Positions 42,215-51,004 of a stretch of DNA of 64,000 bases are shown here, in pieces. The number at the start of each line of letters is the position of its first letter. Positions within the stretch are counted from its first letter, which is position 1. Source of the stretch: Oscillospiraceae bacterium (GTDB lineage Bacteria; Bacillota; Clostridia; Oscillospirales; Ruminococcaceae); the NCBI GenBank assembly GCA_016281125.1, contig JAEEIA010000034.1, forward strand, positions 43,978-107,977. Direction: 5' to 3'. The notes beneath the pieces are model-generated. The model did not search any database. It was not told the DNA's origin and was given only the letters and a program-made list of their open reading frames with translations. A program made the position numbers and the translations under genes.

Positions 42215-43057
42215 TTATCCTTTTCTGGTTGTTGTACTCCAGCTTGCAGGAACGCCGTGCTGTTCTGTGTAAATGCCCTTGTCCGTGACCAGCTCCATGA
42301 CGGCGCCTGCAATCGCATCGGCATATTCATTGAGCTTGGTATCGAAATTGCTGTTGTCGAGCTCGGAGGTCATGAAGCCCATCTCGACCAGGCAGCTCGG
42401 CATGTTGGTGAAGCGGTTGACGTAATAGTTCTCAGATTCGGCCTCGACACTGGTATTGCGCAGACCTTTTTTGATGCCGCGGTTGTTGGAGATGCCGACC
42501 TGCTCCAGCCACTCCATGATGTACTCTGCCATCAGCTTGTCCATTGCGACGTCACCGGCAGAGTCATTGTTGATCCAGATCTCAACGCCGTTGCCGGCAG
42601 ATGCGGAATTGCGGTGCAGCGAAAGAAAGAAATCCGCATTTGCATTGTTTGCGATGTCGCAGCGCTCCTGAAGATCGACATACACATCCGTTTCCCGCGT
42701 CATGATGATCTGCACATGGGGATACCGGTTGAGCGCATCCTCCACAGCCAGGGAGAGCCGCAGGTTGTCGTCCTTTTCAAAGCGTGTTTCGGCCTGATTG
42801 TTCGTGCCGGTATCGTTGCCGCCGTGTCCTGCATCCACAACGAGCACAAGGTCGCGGTATTCGCTCTGTGCAGGCTGTGCAGCGGAGTCCTGGGCGGATT
42901 CGCTGACCGTCATGGATTCGACTGTTCCGGGATCCGCGTTACCGGGATCCTCATCATCGCCGTGGTGACATTTCACGCAGAGCAGGATGATGAGCAGCAG
43001 GATCGGGCCGAATACGATCAGCACGCGGTCCCACCGGATCCGTCTTCTTCTTCCCAT
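42215..43057 (-). CDS. N-acetylmuramoyl-L-alanine amidase (Amidase_3)
   Basis: 280 residues. A single membrane anchor (about 11-30), a short acidic linker, then Amidase_3 with zinc ligands in VVDAGHGGNDTG, a Glu in ETRFEKD, SLHRNSAS and the catalytic Glu in CLVEMGFMTS. It cuts the bond between muramic acid and L-alanine in peptidoglycan, outside the cell. It has a strong promoter and shares its transcript with the FkbH-like gene. Confidence 0.92.
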   Translation of the reverse strand: MGRRRRIRWDRVLIVFGPILLLIILLCVKCHHGDDEDPGNADPGTVESMTVSESAQDSAAQPAQSEYRDLVLVVDAGHGGNDTGTNNQAETRFEKDDNLRLSLAVEDALNRYPHVQIIMTRETDVYVDLQERCDIANNANADFFLSLHRNSASAGNGVEIWINNDSAGDVAMDKLMAEYIMEWLEQVGISNNRGIKKGLRNTSVEAESENYYVNRFTNMPSCLVEMGFMTSELDNSNFDTKLNEYADAIAGAVMELVTDKGIYTEQHGVPASWSTTTRKG

Positions 43058-43116
43058 AAATTCACTCCTGTATTTGAATCGCTTTTTGCATTTGATTCCG
43101 TGCTTATACAGGGACT

Positions 43117-43145
43117 ATTATAGCATATTTCCGCGAAAAATGCAA
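43117..43145 (-). promoter_or_regulatory. promoter of the amidase-FkbH unit
   Basis: TTGCAT (43140-43145), 17 nt, TATAAT (43117-43122) with TGC extended -10, minus strand. Confidence 0.83.
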
Positions 43146-43202
43146 GTATTGCGCTCTGTTTTCCGTTTCTTGCCGGATTTTTGCAAAAATCGGGCGAAGC
43201 AC

Positions 43203-43231
43203 TTGCAAAAACTGGCAGAATATGCTATACT
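43203..43231 (+). promoter_or_regulatory. promoter of nspC
   Basis: TTGCAA (43203-43208), 17 nt, TATACT (43226-43231) with TGC extended -10, about 42 nt before the start. Confidence 0.8.
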
Positions 43232-43273
43232 AGATACAGTGTCTATTTTCAGCCGCAAAGGAGTGTGAAAGCG

Positions 43274-44395
43274 ATGCTGGAGTCAGCCCTGCCGTCCCCG
43301 TGTTACCTGATTGATCAGACAAAATTAAAGCAGAATCTGCAAATACTGGATTCTTTGCGTCAGCGCTCCGGCTGCCGGATCCTGTTTGCACAGAAGGCTT
43401 TTTCCTCGTTTCCGTTTTATTCGATGATTGCCCGGCATCTGGACGGTGCCGCCGCAACATCTGCATATGAAGCACAGCTTGCCCATCTGTATTTTCACGG
43501 TGAGAACCATGTCTGCCAGACGGCCTATCTGCCGGAGGAAATGGACGAGCTGCTGAAGATCTGCGACCATATCACATTCAATTCGCCGTCCCAGCTGGAG
43601 CGCTATGCGGGCATGGCACATGAGCGCGGCATTTCGGTCGGCCTGCGCGTCAATCCGGAATACCTCTCCCAGCAGATCGACGAGTTTGATCCCTGTGCGC
43701 CGTATTCGCGCCTCGGCACGACGGTCGCGCAGTTCCCGATGAAGCTGCGGCGGCAGATCAACGGTCTGCATGTCCATGCGCTCTATGAGCAGAATTCCGA
43801 TGCGCTCTATCATCTGGTGAATGCGCTGCTGGCGAAGTTCGGCGCGCTCCTGCCGGAGATGGAATGGCTCAATCTCGGCGGCGGTCATCATATCACCAGA
43901 GAGGGCTATCAGATGGAGCGGCTGGAGGAGATCATCTCGATTCTGCAAAGCCGGTTCGGCCTGAAAATCTATCTGGAGCCGGGCGAGGCGATTGTCTGGG
44001 AGGCCGGATATTTCATCACGACGGTTGTCGATATCACAGAAAACGGCATGCCCATTGCGATTCTGGATGCGTCCGCGGTGTGTCATGCGTCTGACATTAC
44101 CGAGGTGCGGTATCACCCGCCGCTGATCGGCGCGGACAAGCCCTCTGTGCTGCCGTACACATACCGCCTGGGGGGACGGAGCTGCCTGCCTGAGGATGTG
44201 TTCGGGGATTATTCCTTCGATCACAAGCTGGAAATCGGCGAACGTCTGGTGTTCAAGGACATGGCGATCAATACGCTGACCAAGGCGCGGATGTATACCG
44301 GTATGCCGATGCCCGCGGTTGCGCTGCGGGAAACGGACGGCAACTGCAAGATCATGCGCACATTCAATTTCAGCGACTACAAAAACCGCTTCTGA
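43274..44395 (+). CDS. nspC: carboxynorspermidine decarboxylase
   Basis: 373 residues. A PLP-dependent group IV decarboxylase: SPCYLIDQTKLKQNLQIL, the PLP lysine in ILFAQKAFSSF, GLRVNPEYLSQQ, LNLGGGHHITREGY and the closing DASAVCHASDITEVRY. It removes CO2 from carboxynorspermidine or carboxyspermidine in polyamine synthesis. AAAGGAG lies about 10 nt before the ATG. The usual partner carboxynorspermidine dehydrogenase is not in this window. The transcript ends at a hairpin that also covers the feoB ribosome site. Confidence 0.92.
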   Translation: MLESALPSPCYLIDQTKLKQNLQILDSLRQRSGCRILFAQKAFSSFPFYSMIARHLDGAAATSAYEAQLAHLYFHGENHVCQTAYLPEEMDELLKICDHITFNSPSQLERYAGMAHERGISVGLRVNPEYLSQQIDEFDPCAPYSRLGTTVAQFPMKLRRQINGLHVHALYEQNSDALYHLVNALLAKFGALLPEMEWLNLGGGHHITREGYQMERLEEIISILQSRFGLKIYLEPGEAIVWEAGYFITTVVDITENGMPIAILDASAVCHASDITEVRYHPPLIGADKPSVLPYTYRLGGRSCLPEDVFGDYSFDHKLEIGERLVFKDMAINTLTKARMYTGMPMPAVALRETDGNCKIMRTFNFSDYKNRF

Positions 44396-44415
44396 GCGGA
44401 ACCGAATCCGTCACT

Positions 44416-44458
44416 CCTTCATATGCTGATACAAATGCATATGAAGGGGTGTTTTTTT
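44416..44458 (+). terminator. nspC terminator that also covers the feoB ribosome site
   Basis: 11-bp perfect stem CCTTCATATGC/GCATATGAAGG (44416-44447), loop of 10, then GGTG and eight T (44452-44459). The Shine-Dalgarno AAGGGG of the next gene (44444-44449) lies in the 3' arm, and the T tract forms or borders its first codons. Confidence 0.8.
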
Positions 44459-46497
44459 TGGAGATTCATACGCTGGCAGAGCTGCCCGAGGGGGGCGGCG
44501 CTGTCATTGCGCAGGTCGGAACCTCGCCGGAGGAGCGGGAACAGCTGGCCGAGCGCGGCATCACGGCGGGCGCTGCCGTCACCTGCAAGCTGCGCGGTGC
44601 GGGCGGTTCCCCGGTAGCGGTTTCCGTACACGGCGTCACGGTCGCGCTGCGTGCGGAAACCTGTGAGAAGATCACGCTGCGTGCGGTGAAGCTGCCGAAG
44701 GTCTGGCTGCTGGCGGGGAATCCGAATGCAGGCAAGAGCACGCTGTTCAACGCGCTGACCGGTCTGCGGCAGCATACGGGCAACTGGTGCGGCAAGACGG
44801 TTTCCGGAGCGGAAGGGTATCTGCGATATGCCGGGGTGCGGATCCGGCTGATTGACACGCCCGGTACATATTCCGTGAAATCGGAAACTGCGGAGGAGGG
44901 CGCCGCCGCGGAGATGCTGCGGGATACGCCGCATTCCTGCATTCTCTGCGTAATCGACGCGACCGCGCCGCTGCGGGGACTGGTGCTGCTGCTGGAGCTT
45001 CTGGAGCTGGACAGCCGCATTGTACTTATCTGCAATCTGTCAGATGAGGCACAGCGCGCAGGAATCCGCACGGATCTGCAAGCACTGGAAGCCCGCCTCG
45101 GCATCCCGGTGCTCGGCGTCACCGCGCGTGACCGCAGATCCTTGCGTCAGATTCCGGCGGCTGCGGAACGTGCGGTAGCGCTCCGGAATCCGTGCCGCGA
45201 ACCGAAGCCGCGGGAGCAGCTCTATGCAGAGGCGCGTGAGATTATGGCGGAGGCCTTTGCGATGCCGCCCGAGCCGCATCCCCGGACGGATGCCGCTGAC
45301 CGTCTGCTGACGGGGAAATACCTGCGCATTCCGCTGATGGCAGCGCTCCTGCTGCTGACCTTCTGGCTGACGCTGACCGGCGCGGCGTATCCCTCCGAAT
45401 GGCTGGAGCGGGGGCTCTGCGCGCTCTGTGACGGGCTCTCGCGCATGTGTGCTGCCCGTGCGGTACCATCATGGCTTTCCGGTGCGCTGATCGACGGCAT
45501 GCTCCGCGGAACCTGCCGCGTGGTCGCGGTGATGCTGCCGCCCATGGCAATCTTTTTCCCGCTGTTTACGCTACTGGAGGACATCGGTATTCTCCCGCGG
45601 ATTGCGTTCGGCTGTGACCGCTGCTGCGCGAAATGCGGCGCCTGCGGCAAGCAGGCGCTGACGATGACAATGGGCTTCGGGTGCAACGCAGTCGGCGTGA
45701 CGGGCTGCCGGATCATCGGGAGCAGGCGGGAACGGCTCATTGCGATTCTGACCAATGCGCTGGTGCCCTGCAACGGACGGTTCCCGTCACTGATTGCGGT
45801 GGTGACGGTGTTTTTCGCGGGGCAGGGGGCGGCGGGTTCGCTGAAAGCCGCCTGCATCATGACCGCGCTGATTCTGCTCAGTGCTGCGGTGACGGCGCTC
45901 TGGTCATGGCTCCTCAGCCGGACGTTCCTGCGCGGGGCGCCCTCGTCCTTTGTGCTCGAAATGCCCCCGTACCGCCGCCCGCAGACCGGTGCGGTATTGC
46001 TGCGTGCGCTCTGCGACAGAACGGTTTTTGTGCTCGGGCGTGCCGCTGTGATTGCGGCACCGGTCAGCCTGCTGATCTGGGTGCTGGCGAATGTCCGCAT
46101 CGGAGATCAGACGGCGCTGCTGCGAACGGCTGCATGGCTGGAGCCGTTCGGACGGCTGCTTGGGCTGGACGGCGTGCTGCTGCTCGCGTTTCTCCTCGGA
46201 TTTCCGGCGAATGAAATTGTGCTGCCTGCCGCGCTGACCGCCTATCTCGGCAGGACAGTGCTGGCAGAGCAGGGGAGCCTTTCCACGCTGCACATGATCC
46301 TGACCGCAAACGGCTGGACAACGGCCACGGCTGTCTGTTTTCTCGTATTTACGCTGTTTCACTCGCCCTGTGCCGCGACGCTGCTGACCGTTTATAAGGA
46401 AACGCAAAGCCGGAAATGGACGTTCGCGGCATGGCTTCTGCCGACGCTGACCGGTGTGATCCTCTGCGCGGCGGCGGCATGTTTTTTGCGGCTGTAA
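44458..46497 (+). CDS. feoB: FeoA-FeoB fused ferrous iron transporter
   Basis: About 679 residues. The N-terminal ~75 are a FeoA SH3-like domain (EIHTLAELPEGGGAVI ... VALRAETCEKI). Then the FeoB G domain: GNPNAGKSTLFNAL (G1), DTPGTYSV (G3), NLSDE (G4); and about eight membrane segments with the two gate motifs near GFGCNAVGVTGCRIIGSRRERL and LLGFPANEIVLPA. It imports Fe(II) across the membrane. The TTG at 44458 is 8 nt after AAGGGG; a GTG at 44449 overlaps that site. Translation must open the overlapping terminator hairpin. Confidence 0.9.
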   Translation: MEIHTLAELPEGGGAVIAQVGTSPEEREQLAERGITAGAAVTCKLRGAGGSPVAVSVHGVTVALRAETCEKITLRAVKLPKVWLLAGNPNAGKSTLFNALTGLRQHTGNWCGKTVSGAEGYLRYAGVRIRLIDTPGTYSVKSETAEEGAAAEMLRDTPHSCILCVIDATAPLRGLVLLLELLELDSRIVLICNLSDEAQRAGIRTDLQALEARLGIPVLGVTARDRRSLRQIPAAAERAVALRNPCREPKPREQLYAEAREIMAEAFAMPPEPHPRTDAADRLLTGKYLRIPLMAALLLLTFWLTLTGAAYPSEWLERGLCALCDGLSRMCAARAVPSWLSGALIDGMLRGTCRVVAVMLPPMAIFFPLFTLLEDIGILPRIAFGCDRCCAKCGACGKQALTMTMGFGCNAVGVTGCRIIGSRRERLIAILTNALVPCNGRFPSLIAVVTVFFAGQGAAGSLKAACIMTALILLSAAVTALWSWLLSRTFLRGAPSSFVLEMPPYRRPQTGAVLLRALCDRTVFVLGRAAVIAAPVSLLIWVLANVRIGDQTALLRTAAWLEPFGRLLGLDGVLLLAFLLGFPANEIVLPAALTAYLGRTVLAEQGSLSTLHMILTANGWTTATAVCFLVFTLFHSPCAATLLTVYKETQSRKWTFAAWLLPTLTGVILCAAAACFLRL

Positions 46498-46504
46498 ATA
46501 AAGA

Positions 46505-46543
46505 AGCATCCGCTGACGGCAAGGTCTGCGGATGCTTTTTTTT
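46505..46543 (+). terminator. terminator after feoB
   Basis: 9-bp stem AGCATCCGC/GCGGATGCT with a 14-nt loop and eight T. It also lies just past the stop of the convergent 46550-47806 gene and may serve both. Confidence 0.85.
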
Positions 46544-46549
46544 GATGCT

Positions 46550-47806
46550 TCACGGATTCTCTGTGTCTGTGTCCTGATTGACCAGGTGCGGTTCTGAACC
46601 GGGCGCTGTGGTCTGCACACGGAAAGAGCATGTGCTGTTGTTGGCGTAGCTGTCAAACGGATTCATACCGATGGCATGAATCACGATTTTTGCACCTTCC
46701 GGATCGTCTGTGGGGTGCGGCGTGATCGTGATTTTTTTCGTATTCTCGTCCATGTTCTCAGTCAGTGAAAATGTGTAGGATTTGAGTGTTTTTCCGGTTT
46801 CCGGATCGGTGATGTCGAGCAGCTCTCCGTCCTGGTAGATGCAGATTCTGTATTTGCAGTCAAGCTCGGTTTGTGTAATTACTGCAGGGACTACATTTGC
46901 TTCAAATTCTGCGTATGCTTTCCGGACCTGTTCTTGATCACCGGATTCCAGTGCGTCCTGTATGGCTTGATTGATCTGTTCATCGCTTGTGCAGCGGAAC
47001 ACCGGTGTCAGCGTCAGCTCCACAGGCGTCTGATCCGGCTGAAACAGAATCGGCAGGCAGTCCTCGGGATCTGTGTTGCGCGGGGTATCGCCGCCGCAGC
47101 TTACCTGGATGAACGGTACATTGACAAAATCGATTGAATGCGCGGTGTATTCATCGCATATGATCAGCTGGGGAATATCGCTGCCTTTTGCTGTGATAGT
47201 CTGTCCGTCCACCTTGAAATGATAGATGGTATTGCCGTCGCTGTCTACCTCTGATTCGCATGTGACGCCTTCTGCATTGTATAGTTCCCCGTTGACTTTC
47301 AGAATATAATTTGATTCGCTGCCGGACTGATCCTGTGCGGTTCCGTTTTGTACCGCAACCTCCGGTTCGGATTCTGCTGCGGGCTGCGCTGCCGGTATTG
47401 TGCTGATGCCGCTGCTCCGCGACGTGATGACGGACAGTGCAAATGCGCCGATGCTGAAAATTGCGACGGCAGCTGCGCTGCCGCCGATCCTGCGGAAGAT
47501 TGTGCCTGTGCTAATGCGTTCCTTCGGCTGTGCGATGTTCCGGCGAACCGGGAGCGTTTCCGCAGAACCGGTCAGATCTGCGAAAAGATCTGTTTTTGCT
47601 GCGGTTTCACGTTCTTCCAGATGATATGCCGGCGCTTTTGCCCTGCTGGCGGAAGCCTGTGCAAAGATCTGCTGAATCTCGTTCTCGGGCTGTGTATCCG
47701 CTGCGCCGGAAGCCTGTTCCGCAGCACGGTCGGCCAGCTGATCTGCCTCAGCGAGAAAAGCCGGATCCGTATCCCGGAATGCGTCAAACAGTTCCTGTGC
47801 GTTCAT
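46550..47806 (-). CDS. membrane protein paired with sigma factor (putative anti-sigma), copy 1
   Basis: 418 residues. The short N-terminal motif ELFDAFRDTDPAFLAEAD matches the start of the protein at 59082 and may be the sigma-binding part. A cytoplasmic region follows, then one membrane segment (GGSAAAVAIFSIGAFALSVI, about residues 130-150), then an ectodomain of about 260 residues with beta-strand patterns (YILKVNGELYNAEGV, IYHFKVDGQTIT). The ATG at 47806 overlaps the sigma gene stop by 4 nt (ATGA). No known sensor family recognised outside the membrane. Confidence 0.75.
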   Translation of the reverse strand: MNAQELFDAFRDTDPAFLAEADQLADRAAEQASGAADTQPENEIQQIFAQASASRAKAPAYHLEERETAAKTDLFADLTGSAETLPVRRNIAQPKERISTGTIFRRIGGSAAAVAIFSIGAFALSVITSRSSGISTIPAAQPAAESEPEVAVQNGTAQDQSGSESNYILKVNGELYNAEGVTCESEVDSDGNTIYHFKVDGQTITAKGSDIPQLIICDEYTAHSIDFVNVPFIQVSCGGDTPRNTDPEDCLPILFQPDQTPVELTLTPVFRCTSDEQINQAIQDALESGDQEQVRKAYAEFEANVVPAVITQTELDCKYRICIYQDGELLDITDPETGKTLKSYTFSLTENMDENTKKITITPHPTDDPEGAKIVIHAIGMNPFDSYANNSTCSFRVQTTAPGSEPHLVNQDTDTENP

Positions 47807-48366
47807 ATCCATTCCTCCTGTTCCAGATGCGTTTTCAGCTGTTTGCGGGCGCGGAGCAGCGTCATTTTGACCTTGCTCTCTGAAAAGCCGTAAAGCTCCG
47901 CAATTTCCCTGACAGACAACGCCCGGACGTATCGCTGCACCGTGATCGCGCGTGCGTCCGGCTCCATTTGCCGGAGATACCGGTTCAGTGCTTCGACCAG
48001 TGCCCTGTGTTCGATATGCTGCTCCACATTCTGAGCGGACGGGAGGCACTCCTCCAGTTCATCCAGAACTGCGCCGGCCGGCAGGCTGCCGCCGCGTTTT
48101 TCCGCGTGCTCCCTGCGCACTCTGCTGATGGAGAGCCGCTTGGTAACGGCAGCAAGGAATGAGAACAGGTTTTCCGGATGCAGCGGGGGAACTGCATTCC
48201 AGGTGTGCAGCATCGTATCGTTAACGATCTCCTCTGCGTCCATGCGGTTTCCGAGGATGTTGTATGCGATGGTCTGGCAGCCCTTGCTGTATTTGCGCCG
48301 CATTTCACAGATTGCGCGTTCGTCGCGCAGTTCAAGCAGTTCGATGATCTGACGGTCGTCTGTCAT
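47803..48366 (-). CDS. sigma-70 family (ECF-type) RNA polymerase sigma factor, copy 1
   Basis: 187 residues. Region 2: MDAEEIVNDTMLHTWNAVPPLHPENLFSFLAAVTKRL. Region 4: ITVQRYVRALSVREIAELYGFSESKVKMTLLRARKQL, a clear helix-turn-helix. No regions 1 or 3, as in ECF sigmas. It is coupled by ATGA to its membrane partner. GAGAGGAGG precedes the start, and a 15-bp palindrome TGAAAGG-T-CCTTTCA (48382-48396) lies in the leader. A paralogue with the same organisation is at 58526. Confidence 0.9.
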   Translation of the reverse strand: MTDDRQIIELLELRDERAICEMRRKYSKGCQTIAYNILGNRMDAEEIVNDTMLHTWNAVPPLHPENLFSFLAAVTKRLSISRVRREHAEKRGGSLPAGAVLDELEECLPSAQNVEQHIEHRALVEALNRYLRQMEPDARAITVQRYVRALSVREIAELYGFSESKVKMTLLRARKQLKTHLEQEEWI

Positions 48367-48381
48367 AAACAGCCTCCTCTC

Positions 48382-48396
48382 TGAAAGGTCCTTTCA
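48382..48396. promoter_or_regulatory. 15-bp palindrome ahead of the sigma gene
   Basis: TGAAAGG-T-CCTTTCA, perfect, 16-30 nt before the start codon at 48366. A possible operator or leader hairpin. Confidence 0.5.
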
Positions 48397-48447
48397 TCTG
48401 ATAAGACGCAAAACGGATCGGATCGGTCACACAGAAAATAAAAAATG

Positions 48448-48480
48448 AAAACGCCTGAGCTTTTTTCACTCAGGCGTTTT
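48448..48480 (-). terminator. terminator of the PlsC-VanY-like gene
   Basis: 12-bp stem AAAACGCCTGAG/CTCAGGCGTTTT; TTTTCATTTTTT follows on the minus strand. Confidence 0.82.
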
Positions 48481-48490
48481 ACGGTTGCGG

Positions 48491-51004
48491 TTATTCTCTT
48501 GCGACAGCCACGACAAAGCCGTTGATGTTGTCGCCGGAAACCATCGGCATTGCACCGTTCTCATTGACCGGATACTGAATCTCAGTCGTTGCGGTGGTTT
48601 CGGATGCCGGTACATAGTACATCTCGTAGGTGATGCCTGCGACTGTTGCGGTCAGATGCTGGCTGTTCCACGGATGCGCTGCCACAGTATCGAGGTACTC
48701 CTCAAGGCAGAGGTCGTTATCATACATATACTTTGCATGCGGTGCGCCGACATAGCGGAAGTGCCATGTGAGTGCATCCATACCGGTCTTTTCAGACTTG
48801 TTGGTGGGATAACGCACGATGAAGCCGTAGTCGCATGCGTGCTCGGTCAGCCATGCGTAGTTGCCGTCCGGCGTATACGGAGCGTGGCTCTTGGCTGCCT
48901 CATTGAGGATTGCGAAGTCCAGTGTCAGACCGGTGCTGCGCTCCGGCAGGGACACGGAATACGGCGGATAAGCCGGGGTATCGGTGGTGTTGTAAACCAG
49001 CACATTGCCGATGCCGGTCGCATTGAAGAAGTCGTTGAACATGTTCTTGAGCGGTGCTGCAAGCTGTGCATCGACCTTCTGGTTGACCGGGGATACCATA
49101 CGCAGATGCTCAATCGGGAACTGGTTGAACGCGAGCAGATTCGGCGTAAAGACCTGCTGGTGATCGCTGTCGATCAGCGCGAGGCATCCGCTGCGCTTGC
49201 TCTCGTTCGGAACCGCGAGCGTTTCGGTCGGACGCTTGTCAAGGAACGTAGTGCCGAGTGTGGTCACGCCGCTGACATCGGTGCCGACGGTCGCGGTTGT
49301 GGTTTCCACGGTAATCTCAATGGTGTATCTGGTGGTTTCCAGCTGGAGGCCGGTCGTGACGGCCGGGAGATCGGTTTCAGCGGCGTTCATGGATTCGACC
49401 TGGGAGGAATCGTGGCTCTGAACGGTCAGATTGCCCTCCTCGCTGCGCCAGTCATGAATCAGTCTGCGCGCAAAGTCGATTGCGAAGATACCGAGAATGA
49501 CAAAGGTCAGAATCAGTGCAATCTTGCCGAGATCGACATGACGCTCCTCATCCTCGTACTCATCGTCATAGTCGTCATCGTAGTCCTCATCATCCATATC
49601 GTCGTAGTCCTGATCGTCCTCGTCATACTCGTCATCGTAATCCTCATCCTTTTTGCGGAAAGGATTCTTGAGAGAGATACCGCCGAACAGGCTGCCCTTT
49701 TCTGCTGCGCCTTCGTCATCGAAGTCTGCATCTGCATCCGCAGGCGCATCGTTCTGATCGTCCTCGGGCAGATCGCCGCGCAGCTTCTTCTTGAACGGAT
49801 TGCGGATCTTGAACGGAAGGGAAGCGCCTGCCGCATCCTCCATCATCGCCTGACGGATCTCCTCATCCACGTCATAATCCTCATCAGCCGCATCGCTGAC
49901 GCTGTCCGCGAGCTCCTCGGCTGCATCGGAGAGATCCTCCGCGGTATCTTCGACCGCATCGGAGAACTTCTCCTTCTTGTCACGGAGCTTTCCGGATGCC
50001 TTTTCCGTATCCTTTTCCACGCCGCTGATAATATCCTCCAGCTCGCTGGTTACGGACGGAACCTTATCGCCGGTGTTTTTGACAGTATCCTTTTCCGCCT
50101 CATTTTCAGCGGGATTCTCATTCAGATGCTTGCTCATTTTCTGATCTCTCTCCTCTGCTTTTCTGTTGATCCTGTTCTCATGTTCCTGCGCTTCCTCCGG
50201 CTTTCTGCGTGCCGGATGTTCCTGTGCTGCTTCCTCAGCGCTCGGCGGCTTTGCGGGCGCCGCGGGCTTCTGTTTATTCCGCGGACGTTCCTCACCGCTT
50301 TCGGCGGCAGCCTTTACGCGGTGCGCCGGTGCATCTTCTGGAACGGGCTCCGGCTCTCCGAAGTCCGGGAGCGCAAGCCCTGCGCGCTCGGCCTCCATAG
50401 CCTTCTCATTGAGCTCCAGCAGGGCGGATACATGCTTTGACATATCCTGCCGCACCTGCTTCAGCACAGCGGGCTCGGGGTCGCTCACCGTTGTTTTCGG
50501 AATATCAAACGGTGCGCCGTACCGGATATAGATCTTGCTGCGGAAATGCAGCTCATCGTCAAACGAAATGGCGACCGGCACAACCGGGACGCCGGTCTGG
50601 GAGGCGATCAGTGCGGCGCCGGTCTTGAAGTGACCGAGCTTGCCGTCCTTGGATCTGGTACCCTCCGGGAAAATCAGTGCGTTCTGACCGTTTTGCAGGC
50701 GGAATTCGATTTCCTCCAGCGCGGTCACATCACCTGCGCCGCGGTCAACGGCGACAGCGCCGAGCTTTTTCAGCAGCCAGCCGATCAGTCCGTCTGAAAA
50801 CAGCTCCTGCTTTGCGAGAAAGCAGAACTGCGTTTCGGGGTTCTGCACCCCGATCAGGATCGGATCGGCATTGCTGCGGTGATTGCTGACAAACAGATAC
50901 CCGCTGCCCTCCGGGACATTTTCCAGTCCCTCGGTTTCCAGCTTGTACCACAGCGGCATGACGAAGCGCAGCACACTGATCGCAAACTTATAAAACCCGT
51001 TCAT
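48491..51004 (-). CDS. PlsC acyltransferase fused to a degenerate VanY-like ectodomain
   Basis: 837 residues. Residues 1-220 are a 1-acylglycerol-3-phosphate acyltransferase (NHRSNADP with H42/D47, FPEGTRSK near 112). A long charged, disordered region (220-490, Asp/Glu/Lys-rich) leads to one membrane segment (about 492-512) and a VanY-like carboxypeptidase domain (about 620-780). In that domain the zinc His of the SEH motif is replaced (PERSTGLTLD, R689) and the catalytic Glu before WH is lost (ALTWHFRYVG), so it is probably inactive. An in-frame ATG at 50137 has AGGAG 12 nt upstream, so the second part may be made separately. Coupled to cmk by a 4-nt overlap. Confidence 0.85.
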   Translation of the reverse strand: MNGFYKFAISVLRFVMPLWYKLETEGLENVPEGSGYLFVSNHRSNADPILIGVQNPETQFCFLAKQELFSDGLIGWLLKKLGAVAVDRGAGDVTALEEIEFRLQNGQNALIFPEGTRSKDGKLGHFKTGAALIASQTGVPVVPVAISFDDELHFRSKIYIRYGAPFDIPKTTVSDPEPAVLKQVRQDMSKHVSALLELNEKAMEAERAGLALPDFGEPEPVPEDAPAHRVKAAAESGEERPRNKQKPAAPAKPPSAEEAAQEHPARRKPEEAQEHENRINRKAEERDQKMSKHLNENPAENEAEKDTVKNTGDKVPSVTSELEDIISGVEKDTEKASGKLRDKKEKFSDAVEDTAEDLSDAAEELADSVSDAADEDYDVDEEIRQAMMEDAAGASLPFKIRNPFKKKLRGDLPEDDQNDAPADADADFDDEGAAEKGSLFGGISLKNPFRKKDEDYDDEYDEDDQDYDDMDDEDYDDDYDDEYEDEERHVDLGKIALILTFVILGIFAIDFARRLIHDWRSEEGNLTVQSHDSSQVESMNAAETDLPAVTTGLQLETTRYTIEITVETTTATVGTDVSGVTTLGTTFLDKRPTETLAVPNESKRSGCLALIDSDHQQVFTPNLLAFNQFPIEHLRMVSPVNQKVDAQLAAPLKNMFNDFFNATGIGNVLVYNTTDTPAYPPYSVSLPERSTGLTLDFAILNEAAKSHAPYTPDGNYAWLTEHACDYGFIVRYPTNKSEKTGMDALTWHFRYVGAPHAKYMYDNDLCLEEYLDTVAAHPWNSQHLTATVAGITYEMYYVPASETTATTEIQYPVNENGAMPMVSGDNINGFVVAVARE

